A DNA stretch of 64,000 nt from an uncultured Clostridia bacterium (GTDB lineage Bacteria > Bacillota > Clostridia > Oscillospirales > Acutalibacteraceae). The DNA lies in NCBI GenBank assembly GCA_946500295.1, contig CAMMVF010000012.1, positions 1-64,000 on the forward strand. Direction: 5' to 3'. This document shows positions 19,371 to 28,992 of this stretch, piece by piece (within the stretch, counting starts at the first letter, position 1; each line of letters opens with the position of its first letter). The notes beneath the pieces are model-generated. The model was not told the origin of the DNA, made no database searches, and saw only the letters and a list, made by a program, of their open reading frames with translations. Position numbers and translations under genes: made by a program.

Positions 19371-20069
19371 TTATTTTTTTATGCTTCTCAACTGAGAATA
19401 CACGAGGTCCTCTACCTCATGCCGAGTTTTTCTGCCTCGAACCAACATGACTATAACAAAGGTTAAAATCACTACGGAACTGAGTGCAAGCAGAATGATC
19501 AAAACCGTATTCATATCCAAAACAGCATACACACCGGCATAAATGCACAAAGCGAGAAGAATAGCACTGGGAGTGAGAATTTGAAAAAGATAGTGTATAT
19601 ATCCGAGCCTGATACCGCCGATATTCGGAAGGTAGCCTACCTCCTGAGTCAAAATAACTCCGTTGGTTTCAATAGAAAGTACAGGAAAGATATATTGACA
19701 CTTTACAACATCGAAACTGCTGTTTTTAAATTCAAAGCTGAGCTGTCCAGTTTCAGGCGAGGAAGGCTTAAAAATCACCTTCTTTTTAATCTTAAACGGA
19801 GAGATATTTTCAAACCAACGCCCCTTATCAAATACGAGAAAAAATAAAATAGAGGTGATGATCTCCTTCAATATAAAAAATATCCAGCCCGACAGCTTCA
19901 TCATAGTATTTTGAGGAAGATACTCAACAGCCGCACGGCAGTTTACTGCCTCCCCGCAGTCAAAAGAGGTGTTTGTAGAAAAGCTGTCTACCACCCTCCG
20001 CTTGCCGTCACACTGTATTACAAAGGTATCACCCTTTTCAGGATTTTTAGCTGATACGTGTAAAAACAT
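19371..20069 (-). CDS. Membrane protein, unknown function
   Basis: Several hydrophobic segments; in the minus-strand gene run. Confidence 0.65.
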   Translation of the reverse strand: MFLHVSAKNPEKGDTFVIQCDGKRRVVDSFSTNTSFDCGEAVNCRAAVEYLPQNTMMKLSGWIFFILKEIITSILFFLVFDKGRWFENISPFKIKKKVIFKPSSPETGQLSFEFKNSSFDVVKCQYIFPVLSIETNGVILTQEVGYLPNIGGIRLGYIHYLFQILTPSAILLALCIYAGVYAVLDMNTVLIILLALSSVVILTFVIVMLVRGRKTRHEVEDLVYSQLRSIKK

Positions 20070-20078
20070 ATTGTCACC

Positions 20079-20732
20079 TCAATTTGTATCGTTTACTTCT
20101 CTGTTGGCTATGTAAATGATCGCCGCTGATTTCTTTACACTGACTCTTGCCGAGTCAGAGATTATTATGTTACTGACCCCAAGGGGGAAGTCCGCACTTA
20201 GATTATAGTCTGATAAGGGATAATAAAAGCCCTCAAGAGTGACAACGCAGGAGGAACCAGCAAAAGGAAAAATAGAAAAGCTCTTCCCGTTAAGCCCCAA
20301 AAGCTCAGTTTCTTCATTTTCAAGAATGAAAACCTTACTGTTCTTAGTCAGAATTTTTCCGGTACATTTCCTGTGCTTCAAGTACAATAACGCAGAGTAA
20401 TTGGCGTAGCTGTGATCCTCTCTGCCACCGGAAGCCGCTAAGAGCACAAAGTCGTCATAGCCTCTCGATATGCCCTGTTTAATTGCATAGATTGTGTCGG
20501 TATCGTCCTTTTCTGTCGGGAGAGCTATCGTCGGAACATCAGTATCCGGCATAGTTGAGGAGTCGAAATCTCCGACTATAAGCTGAGGCTTAATTCCAAA
20601 CCGCTGTGCATAAATATATCCCCCATCAGCGCAGATGACGAAATCATCATCCGAAAGCTCGGACTTAAAAAAGCTCAGGTCGCTGTTTGGCGCAGCCGAG
20701 ATTATAACACATCGTCTCACTTCATTTCCCAT
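20079..20732 (-). CDS. thiN: Thiamine pyrophosphokinase
   Basis: ICADGGYIYAQRFGIKPQLIVGDFDS, KDDTD, GGREDH. Confidence 0.92.
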   Translation of the reverse strand: MGNEVRRCVIISAAPNSDLSFFKSELSDDDFVICADGGYIYAQRFGIKPQLIVGDFDSSTMPDTDVPTIALPTEKDDTDTIYAIKQGISRGYDDFVLLAASGGREDHSYANYSALLYLKHRKCTGKILTKNSKVFILENEETELLGLNGKSFSIFPFAGSSCVVTLEGFYYPLSDYNLSADFPLGVSNIIISDSARVSVKKSAAIIYIANREVNDTN

Positions 20733-21619
20733 TCCTTTAAATCCTTTACCTCGTTATACATTGCAACATAGCTTAAATGTCTTGATTTTTCTATCTTACC
20801 CTCATTCACAGCCTCAAGCACAGCACACCCAAGCTCAGAAGTATGTGAACAGGAGGTGAACCGGCAATTACCCAGATATGGCTCAAACTCGGGAAAGCAA
20901 TACGGGAGCTCGTCTTTTTTTATAAGCTCGTATCTTTGCAAATCTACGGTGGAAAAACCGGGGGTATCTGCAACATATCCAAGCTCGGTTTTATATAATT
21001 CGACTGCCCTCGTGGTATGTCTGCCCCTGCCAAGCTTACGACTTATATCCCCTGTTTCAAGTTGAAGTTCTGGAAACATAGAGTTCAGAAGCGTTGATTT
21101 TCCTACGCCCGAATTTCCGGTAAAAGCCGTAATACCACTTGTCAAAATCTCCTCTCGCAGTTGCTTTTGATCAAAGCTCTTGGATGAAAAGCAGAGAGTA
21201 TTTATTCCGGAGTTTTTGTATATTCGGCACAGCTCATCGGGTGAGTCCAAATCTGTTTTGCTTATCACCAGCATTGGCTGAATATCCTTTTTGACTGCTG
21301 TAGCTATCATCTTATCTATAACCAGCGTATTTGGAGTCGGGTTTACTACGGACGTAACGATAATCAAGCGATCAATGTTCGACAGTGCCGGCCGCACAAG
21401 ACTGTTTTTTCTCGGATAAACCTTTTCTATGGCGCAGTAGCCGTCGGTCGGAACTGTAATTTCGACCCGGTCGCCTACACACGGAGCATTTCCCTTGAGG
21501 CGAAACACACCCCTGGCTTTACACTCATATATCCGTTCGGCGGCTTCTACATAATAGAAGCCGCCGATTAATTTTGTTATAATCCCTTTTTCTTTTATCA
21601 CTAAATCACCCATGATCAT
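20717..21619 (-). CDS. rsgA: Ribosome small subunit-dependent GTPase A
   Basis: GNSGVGKSTLLN, DTPGFSTVDL, C-terminal Cys/His zinc motif. Confidence 0.95.
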   Translation of the reverse strand: MIMGDLVIKEKGIITKLIGGFYYVEAAERIYECKARGVFRLKGNAPCVGDRVEITVPTDGYCAIEKVYPRKNSLVRPALSNIDRLIIVTSVVNPTPNTLVIDKMIATAVKKDIQPMLVISKTDLDSPDELCRIYKNSGINTLCFSSKSFDQKQLREEILTSGITAFTGNSGVGKSTLLNSMFPELQLETGDISRKLGRGRHTTRAVELYKTELGYVADTPGFSTVDLQRYELIKKDELPYCFPEFEPYLGNCRFTSCSHTSELGCAVLEAVNEGKIEKSRHLSYVAMYNEVKDLKEWEMK

Positions 21620-21651
21620 TATAAGCTCAATTCAAGATTATTCGGATAAGA

Positions 21652-23733
21652 TTACCAGTAATATTCATCACCTGAATCAACTGGATCTGTCGTCGCTTCA
21701 TCGCCCGAAGAAGTTGTAGAGTCGTCATCATCACTGGAGGTATCCTCCGTTGGAGTTTCTGTCACAGGCTCTGTAGGCTCTACATAGTCATACTTCTGAA
21801 CATAGATGATTTTTCCTTCTGTGAAGTCAATGGTATATTCCCTGTACAGGCTGTCGTCAAGCTCAATCTGTACATAAACCTCGCCTTCACCCGTGAGCTG
21901 AATCTCATAGGTACTGTTATAAGCAGGAATTACTGTCTGAGAATACTCCTCGTTTACAATTCCATCTACTGTAACTCTAACAAATACTTCGTTCTCGATA
22001 TCCTCCGGAAGATCAACATTCAAAACGCAGGTTCTCGACTTATCAAGTCCCTTTGCTACCAATAGCTTGATCTTGTATCCGGATTCAACCTCAACATCAT
22101 ATCCGGGGCTTTGAGCCAGTACGGTGTCTGCCGGCTTGTCAACTTCCTCGTTGTACTCATAATCGACTTCAAAACCCAGGCTTTCAAGAGTATATACGGC
22201 GTCATTCAAATTTTGTCCGACAACATTTGGAATTGTGACAGTATCATCTTTTTCTTCGCCGGAGACAAACACCTTAACCACGGAGTCAACCTCTATCTCA
22301 GAACCTGGCTTCGGAGAGGTATCTATAACCATATCAAGGGCAGTGTCACTATCTGCGACATAAACGACCTCAGCCTTGAGATTTTTGTCGCTTATCTTCG
22401 TCATTGCGTTTTCATACGGAATACCCTGAACACTGGGAACGGATACCACTGTGCTCGTGCTGTTGATGGTGAGGGTGATAGTAGAACCTTCCTTAATCTG
22501 CTTTGAGCCGGCTTCCGGCGACTGTTTCAGTATTGTGCCTATTGCCTGATTCGGGTCAAATGAGTTAACCGTATCGAAATCAAAATTGTAGCTGTCGTTG
22601 TTTATAACATCATCGGCGTTCATGCCGACAAAGTTAGGTATGTCCACAGAGTCGGCGCTTTGGCTTTGGCAGGCCTGAAATGCGCCGAGTATGCAGCAAA
22701 CTATTGCTACCAGAACGAAAGCAGTAATAATTCCGGTGATTATTGAGCCTGCTGGAGACTTAGGCTTTTCAGCCTCTTCGGCATACTTGCCATAATCATC
22801 ACTGTACGGGTCGGCGTTTGCCGAGCTTCTGAACTCTATATCATTGCCCGATTCATCATCAGTGCGGTTCGGCGCCATGTATTTATAGTCAAAGACAATA
22901 GAGGGGTTTTGCTTGAACAGCTCGATGTCATCAAGCATCTCTTTTGCGCTTTGATAACGCAGCTTGGGATCCTTTTGCATAGCCTTCATCGTTATCTCAG
23001 CTATACCCTCAGGCACCTCAGGTCTGATATCCCTTATGGGTTTTGGAGCTTCCTGAAGCTGCATAATAGCCACCGAAACAGCATTGTCGGCCTCAAACGG
23101 CAGCCTGCCTGCAAGCATCTCATAGAGCATTACACCGACAGAATAAATATCGGTCTTGCCGTCGGTAAGCTCTCCCTTTGCCTGCTCCGGCGCTATATAG
23201 TGAACAGAACCTATCGCCTTATCGGTCATGGTTCTTGTTTCTACACTGCTGAAACGGGCAATACCAAAGTCCGTGACCTTGATTGTGCCGTCCTGTAAAA
23301 GCATGATGTTCTGAGGCTTGATATCCCTGTGAACTATCCCTTTGCTGTGAGCGTGCTCCAAAGCCTGAAGGATTTGAGTGGTAAATAGCACCGCTTCCTT
23401 CCAACTTATATTGTTGTGTTGCAGCTCCATATATTCCTTGAGAGTTATTCCGTCAATGTATTCCATGACAATATATTGAATAACGTCTCCGAAACTTACG
23501 TCGTAAACCTTTACAATATTTGGATGATTTAAAACAGCTATCGCCTTTGACTCATTTTTAAAACGGCGAATAAATTCGTCATTAGCCGAAAACTCATCCT
23601 TGAGTATCTTTATTGCAACGGTTCTGTCATCAAGCGTATCATAGGCTCTGTACACCATCGCCATTCCGCCGGTACCTATCAGTTCATGTATTTCGTATCG
23701 TCCGTCGAGCTTCTTTCCCGAATATTTATCCAT
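21652..23733 (-). CDS. prkC: PASTA-domain Ser/Thr protein kinase
   Basis: HRDIKPQNIML, DFGIAR; TM segment; PASTA repeats (VPNFVG.., VPSVQG.., IPNVVG..). Confidence 0.95.
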   Translation of the reverse strand: MDKYSGKKLDGRYEIHELIGTGGMAMVYRAYDTLDDRTVAIKILKDEFSANDEFIRRFKNESKAIAVLNHPNIVKVYDVSFGDVIQYIVMEYIDGITLKEYMELQHNNISWKEAVLFTTQILQALEHAHSKGIVHRDIKPQNIMLLQDGTIKVTDFGIARFSSVETRTMTDKAIGSVHYIAPEQAKGELTDGKTDIYSVGVMLYEMLAGRLPFEADNAVSVAIMQLQEAPKPIRDIRPEVPEGIAEITMKAMQKDPKLRYQSAKEMLDDIELFKQNPSIVFDYKYMAPNRTDDESGNDIEFRSSANADPYSDDYGKYAEEAEKPKSPAGSIITGIITAFVLVAIVCCILGAFQACQSQSADSVDIPNFVGMNADDVINNDSYNFDFDTVNSFDPNQAIGTILKQSPEAGSKQIKEGSTITLTINSTSTVVSVPSVQGIPYENAMTKISDKNLKAEVVYVADSDTALDMVIDTSPKPGSEIEVDSVVKVFVSGEEKDDTVTIPNVVGQNLNDAVYTLESLGFEVDYEYNEEVDKPADTVLAQSPGYDVEVESGYKIKLLVAKGLDKSRTCVLNVDLPEDIENEVFVRVTVDGIVNEEYSQTVIPAYNSTYEIQLTGEGEVYVQIELDDSLYREYTIDFTEGKIIYVQKYDYVEPTEPVTETPTEDTSSDDDDSTTSSGDEATTDPVDSGDEYYW

Positions 23734-23735
23734 TC

Positions 23736-24485
23736 TTAATTCACTCCCATATCAGATGAATCTGCTATTACCGCAACGGTAATATTATCGCTGCCGCCCA
23801 TTTCCTTGGCAGTATCAACCAGAGTTTGCGTGTAATCTTCACCTGAGTGCACCCTGGACATTCTTACAAAATCGGCGGGTTCTATATAATTTGACAGCCC
23901 GTCCGTACATATTATTACAAAATCGTCATGCTGAAACTCACATTCTATATAATCTAGTCGGATTTCTGGAGCTATACCCAAAGCCCTCGTTATAATATTT
24001 TTATTTGGGTGCGCCATTGCCTGTTCCTTAGTAATTTCACCCTTTGTGACCATCTCTTGAACCACGGAGTGATCTATTGTAAGCTGCTTAATTTTCCTGC
24101 CTCTGACTGAGTACACACGACTGTCACCTGCATGAACAACGTGAACCTTTCCTCGCTTGACAAGAACAAGCTCCACCGTAGTGCCCATACCCCTGAGCTG
24201 CTCGTCGTTCTTTTGGATTTTATACAGCTTGCTGTTAGCCTTTTGGACGATTTCAGTCAGCAAATCCACTATCTCATCATCGCTCAGGCTGTCCCTGTAT
24301 CCTCTTTTTAACCTCCGTGAAATCTCCTTAACTGCTACGGAGCTGGCTATATTGCCGCCATTGGCACCGCCCATTCCGTCACAGACTACAGCCCAGGCAG
24401 CATCCCCCGAAAACACTCCGCCCGTACAGGCGTCCTGATTCGTGGATCTAATCAAGCCGATATCGCTTTTTAAAAATACTTCCAA
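23736..24485 (-). CDS. prpC: PP2C-family Ser/Thr phosphatase
   Basis: DIGLIRSTNQDACT, VCDGMGGANGG, HAGDSRVY, CTDGLSNY. Confidence 0.95.
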   Translation of the reverse strand: MEVFLKSDIGLIRSTNQDACTGGVFSGDAAWAVVCDGMGGANGGNIASSVAVKEISRRLKRGYRDSLSDDEIVDLLTEIVQKANSKLYKIQKNDEQLRGMGTTVELVLVKRGKVHVVHAGDSRVYSVRGRKIKQLTIDHSVVQEMVTKGEITKEQAMAHPNKNIITRALGIAPEIRLDYIECEFQHDDFVIICTDGLSNYIEPADFVRMSRVHSGEDYTQTLVDTAKEMGGSDNITVAVIADSSDMGVN

Positions 24486-24503
24486 GCTGCTTCCTCCCCT
24501 TGG

Positions 24504-25538
24504 TTAAAATTTGTGCTCGCCCCGAAGCTGTCCGCATGAGGCGTTTATATCCGAGCCGAGAGTTCGGCGGATTGTTGCCGGAATTCCGTGGGAATTGAGA
24601 TAATCACAAAATTCCCTGAGGCTTTGTTTTGAGCTTTTACGATAGTGAGTCTCTTTGACTTCGTTTACGGGTATCAAGTTTACATGGCACAACATACCCT
24701 TGAGCCTTGATACAAGCTCACACGCACACTCATGGGTATCGTTGAGTCCGCTAATCATGGCATACTCAAAGCTCACCCTCCTGCCGGTTGTTTTGGCATA
24801 AGCCCTGCACTGTCTTAAAAGCTCATCTACAGGGAATCGCCGGTTGACAGGCATGGTTTTGTTTCTTATTTCATCATTTGGAGCGTGGAGTGAAACAGAA
24901 AGGGTAAGCTGCAATCTGAGTTTTGCAAGCTCAGCTATCTTATCGGCAAGCCCGCAGGTGGAAAGAGTAATGTGGCGCATACCTATGTTCATTCCGTCAC
25001 TGCTTGATACCAAGGACAAAAATCTTATGACATTGTCGTAATTATCCAGCGGCTCGCCCATACCCATCAAAACTATGTTTGATATTCTTACATTTTGGTC
25101 TGATTCCATAGCCTGAAGCTGGGATATCATCTCCCCGGCGGTGAGGTTTCGGCGAAATCCTCCCCTGCCGGTTGCGCAGAAGGTACAGCCCATTTTACAG
25201 CCCGCCTGAGTGGAAATACAGGCGCTATAACCGTGGCGGTAGCTCATCAGTACCGCTTCTACACACTCCCCATCATCAAATGAAAAAAGATATTTTACTG
25301 TACTATCATAACAAGAAATCAACTTTTTTTCAATACTTGAATGGGATATGTAATAAATTTCTTTTAGTTTTTTGCGCAATTCCTTTGAAATATTGAGCAT
25401 TTCATCGAAAGTTTGTACATTTTTTTGGTGAATCCATGTAAAAATTTGTTTTGCCCTGAATTTTGACTCACCTAGATTTGAAAGCTCTGCCTCGAGAGCT
25501 TTTATATCAAGCGACTTAATATCTCGCAATTTATTCAC
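24504..25538 (-). CDS. rlmN: 23S rRNA/tRNA adenine methyltransferase
   Basis: CISTQAGCKMGCTFCATGRGGFRRNLTAGE radical SAM motif; GEPLDNYDNV. Confidence 0.96.
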   Translation of the reverse strand: MNKLRDIKSLDIKALEAELSNLGESKFRAKQIFTWIHQKNVQTFDEMLNISKELRKKLKEIYYISHSSIEKKLISCYDSTVKYLFSFDDGECVEAVLMSYRHGYSACISTQAGCKMGCTFCATGRGGFRRNLTAGEMISQLQAMESDQNVRISNIVLMGMGEPLDNYDNVIRFLSLVSSSDGMNIGMRHITLSTCGLADKIAELAKLRLQLTLSVSLHAPNDEIRNKTMPVNRRFPVDELLRQCRAYAKTTGRRVSFEYAMISGLNDTHECACELVSRLKGMLCHVNLIPVNEVKETHYRKSSKQSLREFCDYLNSHGIPATIRRTLGSDINASCGQLRGEHKF

Positions 25539-26865
25539 ACCTTACAAAAGCGCTGACGAAAAATCCGTCTGTTCCGTGAACATTCGGGAAAAGCGTCAGG
25601 CAATTTTCCTCTTCTTCTATTGCACGGCTCAAACCCTCAGGCAAAATGAGTCCCAGCGGTTTGAAACTTTTATTTTCTGAAAGAAATCTCCGAGCTATCT
25701 CATTGTTCTCGTGCTTGTTTAAAGTACAGGTAGAGTATAATAATACTCCGCCTCTATTAACAAGCTGTGAAGATTCTGTGAGTATTTTGTATTGAAGCGG
25801 CGGCAGCTCGCTGAGCGCCGGCAACGCTCTGTATCTTATCTCCGGCTTTCGGCGCAAAACGCCCAGCCCCGAACAGGGTACGTCGCAGATAACCTTGTCC
25901 GCTTGCAGTTTTTCCCCGCCGCTTAAAGCGTCTCGGACCTCGGCTTTGATTATATTTATCCCAAGTCTGTGCGCAGTTTTTGATATCAGACTTATCTTGT
26001 GCGGGTACAAATCATAAGAAAACACTCTGCCCGCATTTTCCATCATAATTGCTGACTTAAAGCTCTTTCCACCCGGGGCGGCACACACGTCAATAACGCT
26101 CTCCCCTTTTTGAGGATTTAAAAGCTCTACGGCTATCTGCGAGGCTTCGTCTTGAATATAGAGCTCTCCGTTTTTAAATGATTTTAATTCCTCTACACTG
26201 CCTGTGGATGAAAGGTTCAGACCATTCTTGGCATAAGCTGTACTCACGGCCTGCACGCCCTCGGCTTTTAGCTTTTCTATCAGCTCATCCTTGCTGATTT
26301 TCAGCGTATTTACAGACGCTGTAACAGGAGGCCTACCTATTAATGAACGCAAAATTTCCTCGCTCATCTGCTCGCCGTACGATGAGATGAAAACCTCGAT
26401 TATCTCTTTCGGGCAGGAGTAAAGCACGCTTAAATACGCTAATTTATCCTTATTTTCATCAGGGAGAGCATATCGCTTTTCTGAACGCAGAAAAGAGCGC
26501 AACAACCCGTTTATATATCCTGACGACTTTGAAAGTCTTAGGTTTTTAGCCAGGCTCACGGCCTCGTTTACCGCCGCGCTGTCGGGAATCTTGTCCATAT
26601 AGAGAAGCTGATACAGAGCCTGCTCTAGTATTATCAGCACTTTGTCCTCAATTTTTCTGAGTGGAATTGACGAATACTGTTTGATTATATTTTGCAGTGT
26701 CAGCCGTCTCTCCAGCACCCCGTAAAATATCGCAGAAGCAAGCGCAGCGTCACGGCGGTCAAGCTGTGACGCTTTTATGGCTCTGTTTATTTCCAAGTTT
26801 GAATAAGCATCGTTATAAAGCACGTTATACAGCGCCTTAAACGAGGTTTTTCTGCTGTTGCCCAT
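25531..26865 (-). CDS. rsmB: 16S rRNA cytosine methyltransferase
   Basis: NusB-like N-terminus; DVCAAPGGKSF, CDVPCSGLGVLRRKPE, YSTCTLNKHENN. Confidence 0.94.
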   Translation of the reverse strand: MGNSRKTSFKALYNVLYNDAYSNLEINRAIKASQLDRRDAALASAIFYGVLERRLTLQNIIKQYSSIPLRKIEDKVLIILEQALYQLLYMDKIPDSAAVNEAVSLAKNLRLSKSSGYINGLLRSFLRSEKRYALPDENKDKLAYLSVLYSCPKEIIEVFISSYGEQMSEEILRSLIGRPPVTASVNTLKISKDELIEKLKAEGVQAVSTAYAKNGLNLSSTGSVEELKSFKNGELYIQDEASQIAVELLNPQKGESVIDVCAAPGGKSFKSAIMMENAGRVFSYDLYPHKISLISKTAHRLGINIIKAEVRDALSGGEKLQADKVICDVPCSGLGVLRRKPEIRYRALPALSELPPLQYKILTESSQLVNRGGVLLYSTCTLNKHENNEIARRFLSENKSFKPLGLILPEGLSRAIEEEENCLTLFPNVHGTDGFFVSAFVRCE

Positions 26866-26866
26866 A

Positions 26867-27574
26867 TTATCTCCTTCTTCTTCCGGCGATGACGAGCAGG
26901 CGCAAAAGGTTCATTATAGCTGAAAAAGCTGCAGCTACATAGGTCATCGCCGCAGCGGTTAAAACCTTCCTCGCTCCAGAATATTCGTCCTCGGCGGTGA
27001 GCATATTTGTGCTTTTCAAGGTTTGCAGCGCCCTTTTACTTGCGTTGAACTCAACCGGAAGGGTTACGAGTGAAAACAAGACAGACAGAGAAAAGAATGC
27101 TATACCTATATACAAAACAATCTCGTACTGCACCGGTAGCAGCAAGCCTATCAAAATTAAAATCCACGAAAGCTTGGAGCCGATATTTACCAGCGGCACT
27201 ATCGCCCCTCTGATTTTATTCGGCACATAGCCGGTTGCGTGCTGGACGGCATGACCTGCTTCATGAGCGGCTACACCGACAGCGGCGATTGTCGAGCAGT
27301 TGTAAACCGTATCGGAAAGCCGGATCGTATTTGTCCTGGGGTCGAAGTGGTCGGTCATGCTGCCCTTTACATGCTCAATCTTTACGTTGGTTATACCGTG
27401 TGTAACAAGCACGTTGTATGCCGCCTGAGAGCCTGTAAGCCCCCGTCTGTTTTGAATTTTTGAATATTTACTAAACGAAGATTTTACCCATATCGATGCC
27501 AAAAGCGAAAACAGAATTGCCGGAACTATGAAGTAGATATAGGTGTAGTCTATATAAAACATTCCAAATGGCAT
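26867..27574 (-). CDS. Zinc metallopeptidase, YugP family
   Basis: VAAHEAGHAVQH; multi-TM. Confidence 0.9.
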   Translation of the reverse strand: MPFGMFYIDYTYIYFIVPAILFSLLASIWVKSSFSKYSKIQNRRGLTGSQAAYNVLVTHGITNVKIEHVKGSMTDHFDPRTNTIRLSDTVYNCSTIAAVGVAAHEAGHAVQHATGYVPNKIRGAIVPLVNIGSKLSWILILIGLLLPVQYEIVLYIGIAFFSLSVLFSLVTLPVEFNASKRALQTLKSTNMLTAEDEYSGARKVLTAAAMTYVAAAFSAIMNLLRLLVIAGRRRR

Positions 27575-27585
27575 AAGCGCACCTC

Positions 27586-28512
27586 TTATTCAAATTTATC
27601 GAAAACTCTCAGGCTGTGACCGTTTAAAAACGCAGCCGCATCCATTCTCTTTTTTCCCTCAAGCTGAAGCTCCAGCAGGACAACGCTGCCCTGTCCGCAG
27701 GCAACGGTAAGCGGGGACAGTGAGATTACCTCGCCGGGAGCTCCGCTGTCGGAGTTGAGCTTGGTTGAGAATATCTTCACTCTTTTTCCGTTTAAGCTTG
27801 ACGCAGCGACCGGCCAGGGATTAAGCCCCCTGACCTTATTATGAATCTCGAGGTTTGATTTAGTCCAGTCGATCTTACACAGGGTTTTATCAAGCATCGG
27901 CGAGTAGCAGCTCAGATTGTCGTCCTGCTTTTCCCTTTTGGCTGTGCCGTTTTCCACAGCTGCAAGTGTTTCGACTATGAGCTGTGCTCCCATTTCAGAA
28001 AGCTTGTCGTGGAGCTGCCCGGCAGTCATGTTTTCGTCTATAGGGCATGATTTTTTCATTATCATATCGCCTGTATCAAGCCCCGCATCCATATACATGG
28101 TGGTAACTCCGCTTTCGGTTTCGCCGTTTATTACACTCCACTGAATCGGAGCTGCTCCACGGTATTTCGGCAAGAGAGAGGCATGGACATTTATACAGCC
28201 AAAAGGTGGAAGGTTTAAGATATCCTCCGGCAAAATCTTGCCGTATGCCACAACGACTATACAATCGGGATTTAGCTTCTTGAGAATTTCATAAGCTTCT
28301 CCATCTCTAAGTTTTGCCGGCTGGTACACGGGGATATCATACTGTTCAGCCTTTACCTTTACTGGAGGAGGCGTAAGCGTATAACCCCTGCCCTTCGGTT
28401 TATCGGGCTGAGTGAACACCCCGACCACGTTGTGACCTGCATTTACAATACTCTCAAGGCAGGGGACTGCAAAGTCGGGCGTACCCATAAATACTATTTT
28501 CATTGAGCTCAC
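27586..28512 (-). CDS. fmt: Methionyl-tRNA formyltransferase
   Basis: [41 protein letters not shown]. Confidence 0.97.
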   Translation of the reverse strand: MSSMKIVFMGTPDFAVPCLESIVNAGHNVVGVFTQPDKPKGRGYTLTPPPVKVKAEQYDIPVYQPAKLRDGEAYEILKKLNPDCIVVVAYGKILPEDILNLPPFGCINVHASLLPKYRGAAPIQWSVINGETESGVTTMYMDAGLDTGDMIMKKSCPIDENMTAGQLHDKLSEMGAQLIVETLAAVENGTAKREKQDDNLSCYSPMLDKTLCKIDWTKSNLEIHNKVRGLNPWPVAASSLNGKRVKIFSTKLNSDSGAPGEVISLSPLTVACGQGSVVLLELQLEGKKRMDAAAFLNGHSLRVFDKFE

Positions 28513-28979
28513 TTCCTCTCGAGCTGCTCGGGCGTCACCCTTTTGATTATATACTTAGTAAATAAAATACCGTCTAAGTGGTCACATTCATGGCAGAAAG
28601 CCTTGGCGAGCAAGCCCTCGCCGTCCATTATGAACTCCTCACCGTTTCTGTTTTGCGCCTTGACGGTGACAAACATAGGACGGTTTGTAACTCCCCAGAT
28701 ATCAGGGCAGGACAGGCAGCCCTCAATCGACTGCTGGTGTCCCTTAGTCTTGATAATCTCAGGATTTATCAATTCAACCGCTCCGCCGCCGACGTCAATG
28801 ACTACCACCCTTTTTAGCACGCCTACCTGAGGAGCTGCCAGTCCGACACCGCCCGACTGAGCAAGGGTTTCCTTCATATCGTCCAAAAGCTCGAAAAGTC
28901 TGTCATCGAACTTTTCAACTCGTCTGCATTTTTTTGTCAGGACACTGTCGCCCTGCTTAACTATATTTCTTATTGCCAT
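28509..28979 (-). CDS. def: Peptide deformylase
   Basis: [26 protein letters not shown] (HExxH with His-to-Cys at the first position as read). Confidence 0.94.
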   Translation of the reverse strand: MAIRNIVKQGDSVLTKKCRRVEKFDDRLFELLDDMKETLAQSGGVGLAAPQVGVLKRVVVIDVGGGAVELINPEIIKTKGHQQSIEGCLSCPDIWGVTNRPMFVTVKAQNRNGEEFIMDGEGLLAKAFCHECDHLDGILFTKYIIKRVTPEQLERK

Positions 28980-28992
28980 AACAATCCCTCTC

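Noticed and set aside
28509-28979. Def active-site motif read as CHECDHLDG, considered as an inactive deformylase
   Set aside because: HECDH is the normal metal-binding HExxH of peptide deformylase; the preceding Cys is outside the metal motif, so the enzyme looks ordinary.
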